64,000 bases of DNA from Pseudoalteromonas citrea (GTDB lineage: Bacteria; Pseudomonadota; Gammaproteobacteria; Enterobacterales; Alteromonadaceae). Location: the NCBI RefSeq assembly GCF_000238375.3, contig NZ_AHBZ03000012.1, positions 124,001-188,000 of the forward strand, read 5' to 3'. Position numbers and translations under genes: made by a program. Shown here piece after piece: positions 35,883 to 45,837 of this stretch (its first letter is position 1; each line of letters starts with the position of its first letter). Below the pieces are notes generated by a model. The model saw only the letters and a program-made list of their open reading frames with translations, had not been told where the DNA came from and made no database searches.

Positions 35883-36576
35883 ATACGCCATTGGCTCTGG
35901 GTTGACCATTGCTATTTTTTTACTGTGCCGTGCTTTATACAAAACGTGGCAATTCCCACTCATGAACCCCGTCCTAATAAGCATCATCTCAGCCTGTTTA
36001 ATACTGATTATTTTTGATTTAGATTATCGAACTTATAAATCTGCGACTATGCCCATTAGCTTCTTTTTAGAAGTCGCAGTGGTAGCGCTGGCCTACCCTC
36101 TTTACATACAGTTCAAAGATATCAAGGGGTACTTTATGTTACTGCTATCTTGTAGCTTTGTCGGCATTAGCCTCTCTACTCTATGCGCATTCCTGCTATG
36201 CTGGTATTTTAATGCCTCAACTGAATTAAGTGCTTCATTAGCTGCATTATCAGTAACGACACCTATTAGCCTCATCGTTACTGACAGCCTAGGCGGCCTT
36301 GGTTCAGTCGCTGCTATTATGGTGATCTTAATTGGCGTATTTGGTGGCGTATTCGGTCTTTCTATACTTTCGTTGTGCTCAATACGAAGCCATCAAGCGA
36401 AAGGAATTGCGTTGGGTGTCTCATGTCATGCCATTGGCACTGCCGCGGCATTAGAGCATCACCCTAAGGCGGGTGTATTTGCCTCTGCCGCCATGACTAT
36501 CAGCGCACTTTTAACTGCACTTTGGGTGCCAATGTTATATCGTTGGTTGATTCAACTCACATCTGTTGCTATATAA
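35875..36576 (+). CDS. LrgB/CidB-family membrane protein
   Basis: A 233-residue multi-pass protein, partner of the LrgA-like protein. Family landmarks: YKTWQFPLMNPVLISIIS, FFLEVAVVALAYPLY, LSVTTPISLIVTDSLGGLGS and GIALGVSCHAIGTAAALEH. About seven membrane segments are visible. The start is GTG at 35875. The pair may control murein hydrolase activity or export a metabolite. Confidence 0.88.
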   Translation: MIEYAIGSGLTIAIFLLCRALYKTWQFPLMNPVLISIISACLILIIFDLDYRTYKSATMPISFFLEVAVVALAYPLYIQFKDIKGYFMLLLSCSFVGISLSTLCAFLLCWYFNASTELSASLAALSVTTPISLIVTDSLGGLGSVAAIMVILIGVFGGVFGLSILSLCSIRSHQAKGIALGVSCHAIGTAAALEHHPKAGVFASAAMTISALLTALWVPMLYRWLIQLTSVAI

Positions 36577-36602
36577 ATTCCATACAATGAGGACCTCTGT
36601 TC

Positions 36603-37436
36603 ATGATTGAGCAAGAAATACAACAATTTGAACACTACTTTACATTGATAAGAGACTACTTGGTTAATTACAGTATGCAGGTCGTCGGGGCAATCGTCAT
36701 CCTAGTGGTTGGCCTTTGGCTGTCTAATCGACTCTCTAAAATGGTAGAGCAATTGATGTTACGTCACGACATTGACGTAACATTGACTAACTTTATCAGT
36801 AATGTTGTAAAGGTGCTGTTGATCATTATGTTTGTGATCATATCCTTGGGTAAACTTGGGATCAGTGTTACTCCCTTTGTTGCCGCAATTGGTGCCGCAT
36901 CATTAGGCGCGGGCTTGGCCTTACAGGGAATGTTATCAAACTACGGTTCAGGCTTAGCCATTATCGCCACTCGCCCGTTTATTGTCGGTGACACTATTGC
37001 TGTAAAAGGCGTCAGTGGACAAGTTAAAGTCATTGAACTAGGCCACACGGTACTTATCAATGAAGAACAAGTAGAGATCACCATTCCTAATAAACACATT
37101 ATCGGTGAAATATTACACAATTCTTTTCGCTACTCCCTTGTCAAAGGTGAAATCGGGATCGCCTATCATGCATGTTCAGACACCGCCATTGAGGTCGTGA
37201 CAGAGGTTTTAGCAACATATTCAAACGTAGCAACCAACCCCAAGGCCCAAGTGGGAATAGAGAAATTTGCCGACAGCGCAGTCATTATTAGCTATCGATA
37301 TTGGGTACCTACCACACAAATCATCGAGTCAAAGCTAGCTATTAACCAGCAAGTATATAAAGCAATTAAACACGCCCATATTGACATTCCTTTCCCACAA
37401 CGAGTCGTCACGTTGAATCAAAACAGCGACAATTGA
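36603..37436 (+). CDS. mscS: MscS-family small-conductance mechanosensitive channel
   Basis: A 277-residue inner-membrane channel that opens on hypo-osmotic shock. Three membrane helices: YSMQVVGAIVILVVGLWLS, FISNVVKVLLIIMFVIISLG, and the pore helix VTPFVAAIGAASLGAGLALQ with the Ala/Gly pattern of TM3. The beta domain signature FIVGDTIAVKGVSGQVKVIE and the IPNKHIIGEI box follow. The length is close to E. coli MscS (286). It lies 26 bp after lrgB and ends before a terminator. Confidence 0.94.
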   Translation: MIEQEIQQFEHYFTLIRDYLVNYSMQVVGAIVILVVGLWLSNRLSKMVEQLMLRHDIDVTLTNFISNVVKVLLIIMFVIISLGKLGISVTPFVAAIGAASLGAGLALQGMLSNYGSGLAIIATRPFIVGDTIAVKGVSGQVKVIELGHTVLINEEQVEITIPNKHIIGEILHNSFRYSLVKGEIGIAYHACSDTAIEVVTEVLATYSNVATNPKAQVGIEKFADSAVIISYRYWVPTTQIIESKLAINQQVYKAIKHAHIDIPFPQRVVTLNQNSDN

Positions 37437-37447
37437 ACGAACAGAAA

Positions 37448-37470
37448 AAAGGCACCTTGCGGTGCCCTTT
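37448..37470 (+). terminator. Intrinsic terminator after the MscS gene
   Basis: Stem AAAGGCACC / GGTGCCCTTT with a TTGC loop, 12 bp past the stop. Confidence 0.75.
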
Positions 37471-37495
37471 ATGGTTGGGTAACACTTAAACTATT

Positions 37496-37951
37496 CTAGT
37501 AAATTACGGTCGATATAAGCGCTCTCGCGGCACATAAATCAGACATCATCCTACTCTTTGCTTCCTTTGCACTAAGATAGCCACGACTTATCTCACCGTC
37601 ATCCAAAAAAAAGGACATTAACTGCCCACGGCGCGTCACAATATACATAATTAACGCACTATGCCCTTTACTTTGCAACGTTTGCACAAACTCACTACTT
37701 GGAACAGATAATTGCACGGATACATTATCACTGCCAGCTAACGCTTCTTCTGAAATTTCCTTGCATACAAGCCAAGTTTCACTTTGCGAAAATGCATTTT
37801 TTTTACGTCCAAAGCACTGTACGCCTATCGGTAAACCTGGTACTGAACGAAAAGTAAAAATAGCACTGTTTAAATGCCTTAGCCCTACATTCATTTTATC
37901 TATGAATATGCCAATATGGTCAAGTTCAGTACTTGCAGAATTATCTACCAT
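37496..37951 (-). CDS. Hypothetical soluble protein
   Basis: A 151-residue protein with no signal peptide or membrane span. It mixes strands and helices (HIGIFIDKMNVGLRHLNSAI, VQLSVPSSEFVQTLQSKG, YIVTRRGQLMSFFLDDGEIS) and ends with a helix (AKSRMMSDLCAARALIS). I do not recognise a family. It lies between two terminators, so it is a single-gene unit reading against mscS. Confidence 0.55.
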   Translation of the reverse strand: MVDNSASTELDHIGIFIDKMNVGLRHLNSAIFTFRSVPGLPIGVQCFGRKKNAFSQSETWLVCKEISEEALAGSDNVSVQLSVPSSEFVQTLQSKGHSALIMYIVTRRGQLMSFFLDDGEISRGYLSAKEAKSRMMSDLCAARALISTVIY

Positions 37952-38181
37952 GATGTATCACTAAAAATAATTACACTATCTTAACTATAAATCTACTTCT
38001 AATTAGTGCAAGATTTCTATCATATGTATTTTTTTAACACTAAATGATGAAGTTTACTCAAAAAATCGATGAATAACTTATTTTAGAGGACAGACAACTG
38101 TATTAAGAAAGGCAATATGCAGATTTAGAAAACCTCACCCTAAGTTAACTAAATTACAGAATAATGTGTTATTCAAAACAA

Positions 38182-38205
38182 AAATCGCGCCAAAGGACGC
38201 GATTT
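38182..38205 (-). terminator. Intrinsic terminator after cysS
   Basis: Stem AAATCGCG / CGCGATTT; on the minus strand it is followed by TTTTTGTTTT. Confidence 0.8.
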
Positions 38206-38250
38206 GATAAGAACCTAAGAACTCAGGCCCTGAAAGTCTATTTTTGGTAT

Positions 38251-39630
38251 TTACGCTTTACGCCAGGTTGTTTTGCCTGCACTGTCTTCAAGCACAACCC
38301 CCAACGCAGTTAAAGCATCTCGTGCTACATCCGCAGCAGCCCAATCCTTACTGGCGCGCGCCTCATTACGAGCAACAATTAGCGCTTCAATCTTAGCCAC
38401 TTCATCATTGTCTTGCTCACCTTGTAAAAAAGACTCTGGTGCTTGCTGTGCAATACCCAGTACTTCACCAAGCATTACAAGTATGTAGGCATGCTTTGCT
38501 GCGGCTTCACTGTCTTTGTCTTTTAACAAATTAACTTCTTTTGCCAACTCAAAAATCACCGGTAGCGCTTCTGGCGTATTAAAGTCATCATTCATTGCCG
38601 TTTCAAAACGTTCTACGTAACTATTACCTGCAAGCGTAACTTCCACAGGCTCTACACCTCGCAGCGCGGTATAAATACGCTCTAACGACGCCCGCGCTTG
38701 CTCAAGGTTTTCTTGAGAATAATTTAACTGGCTACGATATTGGCCATTAATCAAGAAATAACGCACAGTTTCACGGTCATATTTTTTAAGAACTTCTCTT
38801 ACCGTAAAGAAATTACCTAAAGATTTAGACATTTTCTCTTTATTTACCTGCACCATACCGGTATGGATCCAAGTATTTACGTAACGGCCATTGTTCGCGC
38901 AGCATGATTGCGCAATCTCATTCTCATGGTGGGGAAACTGTAAGTCAGAACCGCCACCATGAATATCAAAGAAGTCTCCTAGGTGCTTAGAACTCATCGC
39001 ACTACATTCAATGTGCCAGCCCGGTCGACCTTCACCCCACGGTGACGTCCACGAAGGCTCACCCGCCTTGGCTTTTTTCCAAAGTACAAAGTCTAAAGGG
39101 TCATCTTTGTCTTGTGCCACTTCGACTCGCGCACCCGCTTGTAACATTTCTAAATTTTGCTGGGACAATTGGCCATACTGTTCAAATGTTGAAACATCAA
39201 ACAGTACATCGCCACTACTAGCTACATACGCGTGGCCTTTAGTGATCAGGCGTTCAATCATTTCTATTATTTCGTCCATATGACCTGTCACTGTTGGCTC
39301 AATGTCAGCAGGTAAAATATTTAACGCGTCAAAGTCTTCATGCATTGCTTTGGTCATTCGAACCGTTAATGCATTAATATCTTCATTATTTTCAGCCGCA
39401 CGCTTGATAATTTTATCATCGACATCTGTAATATTTCGCACGTAAGTTACATCGTATCCTAGGTGACGAAAATAGCGGTTCATAACATCGAATGAAACGT
39501 AAGTGCGTGCATGCCCCACATGGCAGAAATCATAAATTGTAATACCGCACACATACATGTCGACTTTGCCTTCGACTAAAGGTTTAAATGGGGTCTTTTG
39601 ACGTGTGAGTGTATTATATATCTGCAACAT
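38251..39630 (-). CDS. cysS: Cysteinyl-tRNA synthetase
   Basis: A 459-residue class I aminoacyl-tRNA synthetase. The family start [15 protein letters not shown] is at 39630; the frame runs to 39651, but the extra residues are not family-like. Zinc-binding [20 protein letters not shown] contains the HIGH motif (HVGH). WHIECSAMS and [11 protein letters not shown] hold other zinc ligands. KMSKSLGNF is the KMSKS loop. It is divergent from ppiB, a common arrangement. Confidence 0.96.
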   Translation of the reverse strand: MLQIYNTLTRQKTPFKPLVEGKVDMYVCGITIYDFCHVGHARTYVSFDVMNRYFRHLGYDVTYVRNITDVDDKIIKRAAENNEDINALTVRMTKAMHEDFDALNILPADIEPTVTGHMDEIIEMIERLITKGHAYVASSGDVLFDVSTFEQYGQLSQQNLEMLQAGARVEVAQDKDDPLDFVLWKKAKAGEPSWTSPWGEGRPGWHIECSAMSSKHLGDFFDIHGGGSDLQFPHHENEIAQSCCANNGRYVNTWIHTGMVQVNKEKMSKSLGNFFTVREVLKKYDRETVRYFLINGQYRSQLNYSQENLEQARASLERIYTALRGVEPVEVTLAGNSYVERFETAMNDDFNTPEALPVIFELAKEVNLLKDKDSEAAAKHAYILVMLGEVLGIAQQAPESFLQGEQDNDEVAKIEALIVARNEARASKDWAAADVARDALTALGVVLEDSAGKTTWRKA

Positions 39631-39835
39631 GTAGTTCGATTTCCTAAACAAAGATGGACATGAGAAACCATGATAACACTTGCTCTGTCACTGCTCTATA
39701 CCCAAATTAATACAAATTGCGAAGTTTACGTGTATTTTTTCATCAAGTATCAATAAATACGCTTTGAAAATTGTCAGCTTAGATACTTCTGCTATAGAAT
39801 ATCCTTCTTTGAAAATTAACTATTAGGAAGCCTCC

Positions 39836-40327
39836 ATGGTTGTTCTACATACTAACTTCGGTGAGATCAGCATTAACCTATTTGCAGATGAAGCACCAGC
39901 AACTGTTGAAAACTTTTTAAACTACGCTAAATCTGGCTTTTATGATGGCACCATTTTCCATAGAGTAATTGATGGATTTATGGTTCAAGGTGGTGGATTT
40001 ACACCGGGTATGGAACAAAAGTCTGTACAAGCCCCCATACAAAATGAAGCGACAAATGGCCTAAGCAACAAAACAGGCACTTTGGCAATGGCGCGTACGC
40101 CAGATCCTCATTCTGCGACAGCACAGTTTTTCATTAACGTGAATAACAATGATTTCCTAAACTTTAGCAGCGAAACGTCACAAGGTTGGGGTTACTGCGT
40201 ATTTGCTGAAGTTGTTGAAGGCATGGATATCGTAGAGAAAATTAAAAATGTTGCGACTGGATCTTCTGGCTTCCACCAAGATGTTCCTCTTGAAGATGTT
40301 GTCATTGAAAAAGTGACTGTTGCTTAA
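39836..40327 (+). CDS. ppiB: Peptidyl-prolyl cis-trans isomerase B (cyclophilin)
   Basis: A 163-residue cytoplasmic cyclophilin. Active-site residues are visible in [20 protein letters not shown] (catalytic Arg, Phe, Met, Gln) and [18 protein letters not shown]. The length is as in E. coli PpiB (164). No signal peptide. It lies 59 bp before lpxH and is followed by a terminator. Confidence 0.96.
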   Translation: MVVLHTNFGEISINLFADEAPATVENFLNYAKSGFYDGTIFHRVIDGFMVQGGGFTPGMEQKSVQAPIQNEATNGLSNKTGTLAMARTPDPHSATAQFFINVNNNDFLNFSSETSQGWGYCVFAEVVEGMDIVEKIKNVATGSSGFHQDVPLEDVVIEKVTVA

Positions 40328-40349
40328 CACATTTTTATATACAAATTTT

Positions 40350-40372
40350 AAGCGGGATCACACCCGCTTTTT
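40350..40372 (+). terminator. Hairpin between ppiB and lpxH
   Basis: Stem AAGCGGG / CCCGCTT followed by TTTTA. It lies 14 bp before the lpxH start. Confidence 0.7.
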
Positions 40373-40386
40373 AGCTAAGAGCACCA

Positions 40387-41121
40387 ATGCGTAAAACCTA
40401 TTTTATTTCAGATCTACATCTTAGCGACGACCGTTCAGATATTACCGAAGCATTCTTTACCTTTGTTGATGAACATATGAGCCCTGACGTAGATGCACTC
40501 TACATCCTCGGTGATTTTTTTGAAGTCTGGATAGGGGACGATGAGCGTGCGCCACTTGCAAATATGGTAGCTGAAAAGTTAAACGGCTTAAAAGAACTCA
40601 ATATTGACGTGTACTTTTTACATGGCAATCGAGATTTTTTAATAGGTAAACGCTACGCTAAACAAGCAAATTTTCACTTACTCCCAGAGCAAGCAGTTAT
40701 TGATTTGTACGGAAATAAAACGGTCATTCTCCATGGTGATGAAATGTGTACTCAAGATATTGCCTATCAGAACTTTCGCAAAAAAAGTCGGGGATGGTGG
40801 TGGCCGAAACTCATTCTAGCAACCCCTTTGTGGTATCGACGCCGTGTTGCTAAAAAAGCTCGTCAGAAAAGTAAAGAGAATCAAAAAGGTAAATCTTTGG
40901 ATATCTTAGATGTAACAAGCGAGGCGGTACAAGCCATGTTTGAAAAATATCACGTCTACAATATGATCCACGGGCATACACATCGACCTTATGTGCATAC
41001 TAGCCAAAAAGATGACAAAGAGTTCACGCGGACGGTACTCGGTGATTGGTACAGTCAAAGTTCATATTTAGTTGTTAATGAGCTAGGACAAACCCTCACA
41101 TCACATACATTGGCCAAGTAA
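40387..41121 (+). CDS. lpxH: UDP-2,3-diacylglucosamine pyrophosphatase
   Basis: A 244-residue peripheral inner-membrane metallophosphoesterase that hydrolyses UDP-2,3-diacylglucosamine to lipid X, the fourth step of lipid A synthesis. All calcineurin-type motifs are present: SDLHLSDD, GDFFEVWIGDD, HGNRDFLIGKR, HGDEMC and HGHTHRP. The length is normal (E. coli 240). ppiB-lpxH is the E. coli order as well. Confidence 0.96.
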   Translation: MRKTYFISDLHLSDDRSDITEAFFTFVDEHMSPDVDALYILGDFFEVWIGDDERAPLANMVAEKLNGLKELNIDVYFLHGNRDFLIGKRYAKQANFHLLPEQAVIDLYGNKTVILHGDEMCTQDIAYQNFRKKSRGWWWPKLILATPLWYRRRVAKKARQKSKENQKGKSLDILDVTSEAVQAMFEKYHVYNMIHGHTHRPYVHTSQKDDKEFTRTVLGDWYSQSSYLVVNELGQTLTSHTLAK

Positions 41122-41163
41122 AATCATCCCAAGCTGTATATTCAACTTTTATAGACTAACAGA

Positions 41164-43020
41164 TCAAAAATAATATAATAGTAGGAGCTTTGCTGCACGT
41201 TCTTGGCTATGCCAGTTTTGTTGTATTACTTCAGCGCGAACAGACCAGTTTTGTGACAGTGAAGTATTCCATCGTATCGCAAGCTCATGCTGCTTGTGGG
41301 AATTTGAGTCTGATAAAGCTAGCCAACGTCCAGACAACGATATTCGATCTCCTTCAGATATTTGCCAAGTAACTCCAGCTTCAAACCCTGCTCCTATATT
41401 TATACCTTGAGAAATGTCTCCACCATTAACGGCCACCGTACCTAATATATAACCATGTAGTAACTGTGGATCCCCTATTGACTTCCCATACCCAGCTTCA
41501 GCAAAAACTCGACCAACACGTTTGCTATCAATATCTGGTTGACGCTCAAACCCCAGTTTCATTTTCCAAGACCAACTATCAAATACAGTATTATCAGGCG
41601 CTAAAGACATGGCATCTATCAAGTATAATTGATCTAAATAAAGCCCAGAAGCATTGCTTATTGCAGATATATCAAAAAAGCCAATCTTAGCCCCCCCAAT
41701 AAACCCCGCGGGCGCATCAAGTAGATCATGGTAAGCTAAGCGGTACGACATATTCAGGCTTTGCTGGCCATATTTGTAATAATTCTCTCCAACACCGATG
41801 CGAGATGAGCCATGCCCCAACTCTGGAGATGCTAAAGGTCTCGGGGGAGGGAGTAAGGGTGAAGATACTTTAAGTTTGCTCCTTTCATATAATAATGACC
41901 TTAATCGTGGCGCAATCTCTCCCCTATTTAACGCATTTTCATGATAATTAAAGTTAAGCCATTCGTAAGCTAATTCGTATATCGCTGCGGTTTGTTTTTC
42001 GCTAAATACTCCTACTGGCAGTTTTTCACCACGTATTAGCCCCTTTGCGGCATTCAGCCCTTGAAAAGATAATTGCCCTGCATAATGATGTAATTTAGTA
42101 CCAAATGCAGGACGGTATTTTGGCTGCTCCAATAGCTCTGAATCTCTCAATACTGCCACAGTGTCTGAAGGAATTGCTTTAAAGTTAAACTCAGAGGTTA
42201 AGTCTAAATCCTCTTTGGCAAGCTGTAATAAAGACAATAATTGATAAGAGCAATTTTCTGAAATAAAATAATAATCGAAGGTTGCCTGTTGCATTTCCCA
42301 TAGATGAAGTAAAATACGCTGCACTTGGGATTCATCAAAGTTCAGTGGGTATTCCCAAATATCTCGTGATTCTATATCACTATACTCTCTCACCTTTCGA
42401 TAATATGGCATTAACGTAAACTTCCCCGGATAACTACCAACTAGTCCCTTTAATGCATATAAAGCCGCATTGTCAGTACTGTCAGGCTCTGCGGCGAAGT
42501 TAACAGCAAAAGCAACTAGCTCTTTGCTACGTGTCTGGTCTTTAGCATCAATACGCAGTAATGTATGACCAAACATTGAAGAGGGGCTGTTCATAAATGC
42601 GGTGGGAAATACAAGTGTTAAGCCCATCGGGTTTATCGTGCTTTTCCACTTAATCAATTCGGGACAGTCAAGGTCCGGCCAATGCTTATAATAGTGCTTT
42701 TTTAGCCATGTATATCTAGCGGGAAATTTACATCTACTTTGAGCTTTTTCCGTTTGAGAAAGCTGCTCACTAGAAAAAGCGTGAATACTCGCCTTGAGCT
42801 CATCAATAGGGCTAAATTTACCATTCTTGGAAAGGAAAAAACGCGGATCATCTACTTCACTTTCTACAAATCCATATAAACCCTTCTTATAATGTCCAAG
42901 TTTTAACCAGTATGGTTTTTCAGATAATATTTTTTCCAAGGCCCCCAGCGTGTGTTCCTGACTAGAAGAAGAAAACACCAACTTACTGAACAGTATAAAA
43001 ATAAGCAATATATATTTCAT
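41164..43020 (-). CDS. DUF4105 (Lnb-type N-terminal) envelope protein with beta-barrel C-terminus
   Basis: A 618-residue exported protein. The signal peptide is KYILLIFILFSKLVFSSS. The middle part carries the DUF4105 region: LVFPTAFMNSPSSMFGHTLL with the conserved Ser/His pair, AFAVNFAAEP and YYFISENCSYQLLSLLQLA with the conserved Cys, a papain-like NlpC-related arrangement. The last 230 residues alternate beta strands and end in LLLYYF, an outer-membrane-barrel signature. Such proteins are common in marine gammaproteobacteria, their substrates unknown. The DUF3015 gene lies 69 bp upstream. Confidence 0.8.
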   Translation of the reverse strand: MKYILLIFILFSKLVFSSSSQEHTLGALEKILSEKPYWLKLGHYKKGLYGFVESEVDDPRFFLSKNGKFSPIDELKASIHAFSSEQLSQTEKAQSRCKFPARYTWLKKHYYKHWPDLDCPELIKWKSTINPMGLTLVFPTAFMNSPSSMFGHTLLRIDAKDQTRSKELVAFAVNFAAEPDSTDNAALYALKGLVGSYPGKFTLMPYYRKVREYSDIESRDIWEYPLNFDESQVQRILLHLWEMQQATFDYYFISENCSYQLLSLLQLAKEDLDLTSEFNFKAIPSDTVAVLRDSELLEQPKYRPAFGTKLHHYAGQLSFQGLNAAKGLIRGEKLPVGVFSEKQTAAIYELAYEWLNFNYHENALNRGEIAPRLRSLLYERSKLKVSSPLLPPPRPLASPELGHGSSRIGVGENYYKYGQQSLNMSYRLAYHDLLDAPAGFIGGAKIGFFDISAISNASGLYLDQLYLIDAMSLAPDNTVFDSWSWKMKLGFERQPDIDSKRVGRVFAEAGYGKSIGDPQLLHGYILGTVAVNGGDISQGINIGAGFEAGVTWQISEGDRISLSGRWLALSDSNSHKQHELAIRWNTSLSQNWSVRAEVIQQNWHSQERAAKLLLLYYF

Positions 43021-43089
43021 ATATAAAATATAAGAAAGCCCAAAATTAATTGAGCCTTATCATATAAATCCCATTTAACTTTTAATATA

Positions 43090-43572
43090 TTAAGAAAGAG
43101 TATACGAAGTCAAAGTGGAGTCACTGGCAATAATACTATTTAAGTTTTCCAAAACCACCTGAGAAGTTACATTTTCAGATGTAAAAACTTCTGAAAACTT
43201 TGCTTGAACCAGCATATTAAATGCTACTTTATCTTGCTCATTAATGCCCCAAGCTTCAGTTAAAGTCTCTAAAAACTCTCCTTCACCTCTAGACACGTCA
43301 CGCGCTAGCTGTTCCATATTACCATCGATGAACTGCGCAACTTTAGTAGAAGCTGTTACTGTACCAGTACCATCGCAACCAAGTGTGCCAAAAGTAATAC
43401 CAAATGTTTGATTACCTGAGGTGCCATTCGTTGTTGCCCCCAACACTTTAACTACTTTGCCTTCTTTACCAGCAAATAATTGTGAGCCTAAACCACAACC
43501 AATATCTTGGTCTGCCATTGCACTTGCGAAAGGAAGTAGAGTTATAGTAGCTGCTACAAATAATTTTTTCAT
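43090..43572 (-). CDS. DUF3015-family exported protein
   Basis: A 160-residue protein with a signal peptide (KKLFVAATITLLPFASAMA, cleavage before DQDIGCG). The mature start DIGCGLGSQLFAGKEGKVVK and LGATTNGTSGNQTFGITFGT are the DUF3015 marks, with two cysteines (DIGCG, LGCDG) likely forming a disulfide. The function of the family is unknown. It precedes the DUF4105 gene by 69 bp and could be in the same operon. Confidence 0.82.
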   Translation of the reverse strand: MKKLFVAATITLLPFASAMADQDIGCGLGSQLFAGKEGKVVKVLGATTNGTSGNQTFGITFGTLGCDGTGTVTASTKVAQFIDGNMEQLARDVSRGEGEFLETLTEAWGINEQDKVAFNMLVQAKFSEVFTSENVTSQVVLENLNSIIASDSTLTSYTLS

Positions 43573-43728
43573 GTCTAATAAATCCTTATATTAACTATAT
43601 AAATAAAGTTCGGGCGCATTCTAACAGAATAAAAAACATTTGGAATAATAAATTACAAGGAATGCGAATGATTCACCCCCTAAATCAGGGTCAACATAAA
43701 CTGATTTAAAATTAATAGCAAAGCCTTA

Positions 43729-43763
43729 AAAATTATTATTTCACATTGTGAAATAATAATTTT
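43729..43763. terminator. Long AT-rich palindrome, probable terminator of the small ORF
   Basis: Two perfect 17-nt arms (AAAATTATTATTTCACA / TGTGAAATAATAATTTT) around a single T. On the minus strand it begins at the small ORF's stop codon and ends in TTTTT. It could also extrude as a cruciform. Confidence 0.65.
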
Positions 43764-43941
43764 AAATTTCACCCTCCCTTTTCAAACCGATGTTAATCAC
43801 AAACCAACTATAATGTAAAAATCTTATTGCTATGAAAAATATAAAGCCTGCTATTGTTACAAACATGTTCGCTATTAGTATTCCGATATAAGGAATACTA
43901 ATTAAAGTTGAACATACTATATAATCGAACTGTAGCCACAC
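43762..43941 (-). CDS. Possible small hydrophobic membrane protein
   Basis: An open frame of 59 codons from a GTG (the frame stays open 14 codons further upstream to a TAA). The encoded peptide has two hydrophobic stretches, YIVCSTLISIPYIGILIANM and FVTIAGFIFFIAIRFLHYSW, and basic ends (KREGEI; upstream KAEKFERR), a plausible two-helix membrane protein. No strong ribosome-binding site was found. The stop codon runs straight into the terminator-like palindrome, which favours a real transcript. It may be a remnant of a longer gene. Confidence 0.3.
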   Translation of the reverse strand: MWLQFDYIVCSTLISIPYIGILIANMFVTIAGFIFFIAIRFLHYSWFVINIGLKREGEI

Positions 43942-44113
43942 TCGACGTTCGAATTTTTCGGCCTTTGTAGAAATAAAAGGTGAATTTATTTAAAGATCGA
44001 AAAACGTCAATAAGTAAAGCCTCAATAAGAGTTAGTAAAAACTAACCGTAAAAAGCTAACTTTGATGCCCTAATTTGATTCATAAGGCGACGCCTAAGGT
44101 TAAGCTCAAATAT
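43942..44113. other. AT-rich intergenic DNA upstream of the small ORF
   Basis: No further gene is seen. With 43573-43728 it forms the gap between the DUF3015 and miaE genes. Confidence 0.35.
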
Positions 44114-44872
44114 TCATGAGTTATTAGGTACACCGGAATGAAACTTAAAGTCTGTGTCATCTGATAAAATCAGTTCAGCTTCTACTTCACCAAAAAACGT
44201 AACACGCTCGGAAATATCACACCCAGCAATTTCTTCTGCAAGCGTTAAATAATCTTGATAGTGGCGTGCTTCTGAGCGCAACAAAGATATATAAAAATCA
44301 CCTAAACGTTTATCAACATGAGGGGCTAACTTTGCAAACCGCTCGCACGAACGCGCTTCAATATACGCCCCACAAATCAATTTATCTATCATCGCATCAG
44401 GCTCATACGTTTTGACATGACGGAGCATGCCCTTGGCGTAGCGGCATGGGGTAATGCTGCGATACTCAACACCATATTCATCCATGATCTCTAGCACTTG
44501 ATAGAAATGATGTAACTCTTCTTTGATCAGAATCACCATTTTATCTATCAACTCTTGCCCATAGGGTGAATTAGATTTTGGGATCACTGACTTAGTCAGC
44601 TTATTCTTAGCTGGTAACGTTCGCCAGTCGCCTTCCCTTTTATAAATTAACGTCTCAAAAGGCTTTAACCACTCAAGCAATGCATCTGCACTGTCTTTAT
44701 CAACAGCGTACTTACGAATTAAAAACATTGCCGACTGGGCTGCTTTTAGCTCACAGATCAAATGGTCAATTAATACTATTGATAAATTTTCTGGGTCAAC
44801 GGCAGCGTCAATCCAAGTTTGAGGTGTTTCACACTGCAAAAATTGCTTAATTGGGTGTAGTAGCTCGTCCAA
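44114..44872 (-). CDS. miaE: tRNA-(ms2io6A37) hydroxylase MiaE
   Basis: A 252-residue non-heme diiron monooxygenase that hydroxylates the isopentenyl side chain of ms2i6A at position 37 of tRNAs reading U-starting codons. The diiron ligands are visible in LICELKAAQS, KEELHHFYQVLE, YIEARSCERF and RSEARHYQDYL. The MiaE-specific RYAKGMLRHV segment is present. The length is close to the Salmonella enzyme (270). The gene stands alone. Confidence 0.93.
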   Translation of the reverse strand: MDELLHPIKQFLQCETPQTWIDAAVDPENLSIVLIDHLICELKAAQSAMFLIRKYAVDKDSADALLEWLKPFETLIYKREGDWRTLPAKNKLTKSVIPKSNSPYGQELIDKMVILIKEELHHFYQVLEIMDEYGVEYRSITPCRYAKGMLRHVKTYEPDAMIDKLICGAYIEARSCERFAKLAPHVDKRLGDFYISLLRSEARHYQDYLTLAEEIAGCDISERVTFFGEVEAELILSDDTDFKFHSGVPNNS

Positions 44873-45061
44873 AGTTTACATCTCTTTTCAAAGGTCAGGA
44901 AAATAACAACGCTTAAACCGCGTGGCCTAAATTATAACACAAGCTCGTCGGCCTTCTGTAGTCCATGTACCCACGCCAAGATTGCTTAATTCAGACTATG
45001 AGAACACGCCACGTTTCAAAGTATTTAATACTTTTCAATTAGACGAAAGTTTAACCTTTTC

Positions 45062-45090
45062 TTGACAAAAATTGAGCAATCCCTCATAAA
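45062..45090 (+). promoter_or_regulatory. Predicted sigma-70 promoter of the Yip1-like gene
   Basis: TTGACA (45062-45067) and CATAAA (45085-45090) are separated by 17 nt, about 50 bp before the start codon. Confidence 0.55.
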
Positions 45091-45138
45091 TTAATTGAGC
45101 AGTATAAAAATAATACAGACAACAAAAAGGGGCATAAA

Positions 45139-45738
45139 ATGATTTTTAACCATTTATGGGGCTTATACGCTCACCCGTTAGAAGAATGGCAAACAATAGA
45201 TAACTGTCATGAAAGCGTGAAATACAGCCTGTCTCACATTGCGATTATAGCACTGATTCCAAGCATTATGGGCTATTACTCCTCAGTGCACTTAGGGTGG
45301 GAAATTGGCGTTGGTGATGCAGTCTACTTAACACATGACAGTGCATTACTTATCGGGATTGCGATGTACACTGCATTGATCCTGGGTATTTTTGCGCTCT
45401 CTTATTTATCACATTGGATGGCGGTCACCTTTGGCGCAAAACCAACTTTTACACAAACATTAGAACTGTCTGCATATACTGCGACGCCTATGTTTATGTC
45501 CGCGTTCTCAGCATTTTACCCCGAATTATGGTTTGTCGTCACAGCTGGTATGCTTGCGTTAGCCTACTCCGTCTACTTATTATATACAGGGGTCCCTATA
45601 CTTATGCATATCCCTGAAGAGCGCGGGTTCATTTATGCAAGCTCTGTGGTTACGTGTGGCTTAATACTCTTGGTGATCATATTAGCAGCGACTGCAATAT
45701 TGTGGACCAATGGCATAATTAGTCCTACATTTAATTAG
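45139..45738 (+). CDS. Yip1-domain inner-membrane protein (YohC-like)
   Basis: A 199-residue protein with five membrane segments (ISHIAIIALIPSIMGYYSS, SALLIGIAMYTALILGIFAL, FMSAFSAFYPELWFVVTAGM, LALAYSVYLLYTGVPILM, GLILLVIILAATAILWTNG). The start NHLWGLYAHPLEEWQTI and the middle FGAKPTFTQTLELSAYTATP are typical of YohC-like Yip1 proteins. Function unknown. AAGGGG stands before the ATG. Flanked by a promoter and a terminator, it is a single-gene unit. Confidence 0.85.
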   Translation: MIFNHLWGLYAHPLEEWQTIDNCHESVKYSLSHIAIIALIPSIMGYYSSVHLGWEIGVGDAVYLTHDSALLIGIAMYTALILGIFALSYLSHWMAVTFGAKPTFTQTLELSAYTATPMFMSAFSAFYPELWFVVTAGMLALAYSVYLLYTGVPILMHIPEERGFIYASSVVTCGLILLVIILAATAILWTNGIISPTFN

Positions 45739-45780
45739 GGGGTAACGTATTCGATGCCCCTTGCTTTTATCCTAAATTAA

Positions 45781-45808
45781 AAAAGGAGCGAATTATCGCT
45801 CCTTTTTT
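45781..45808. terminator. Bidirectional intrinsic terminator
   Basis: Stem AAAAGGAGCGA / TCGCTCCTTTT followed by more T, between the convergent Yip1-like gene and purF. Confidence 0.92.
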
Positions 45809-45837
45809 GTGACTACACTATGTCAATTACGAGGTGG

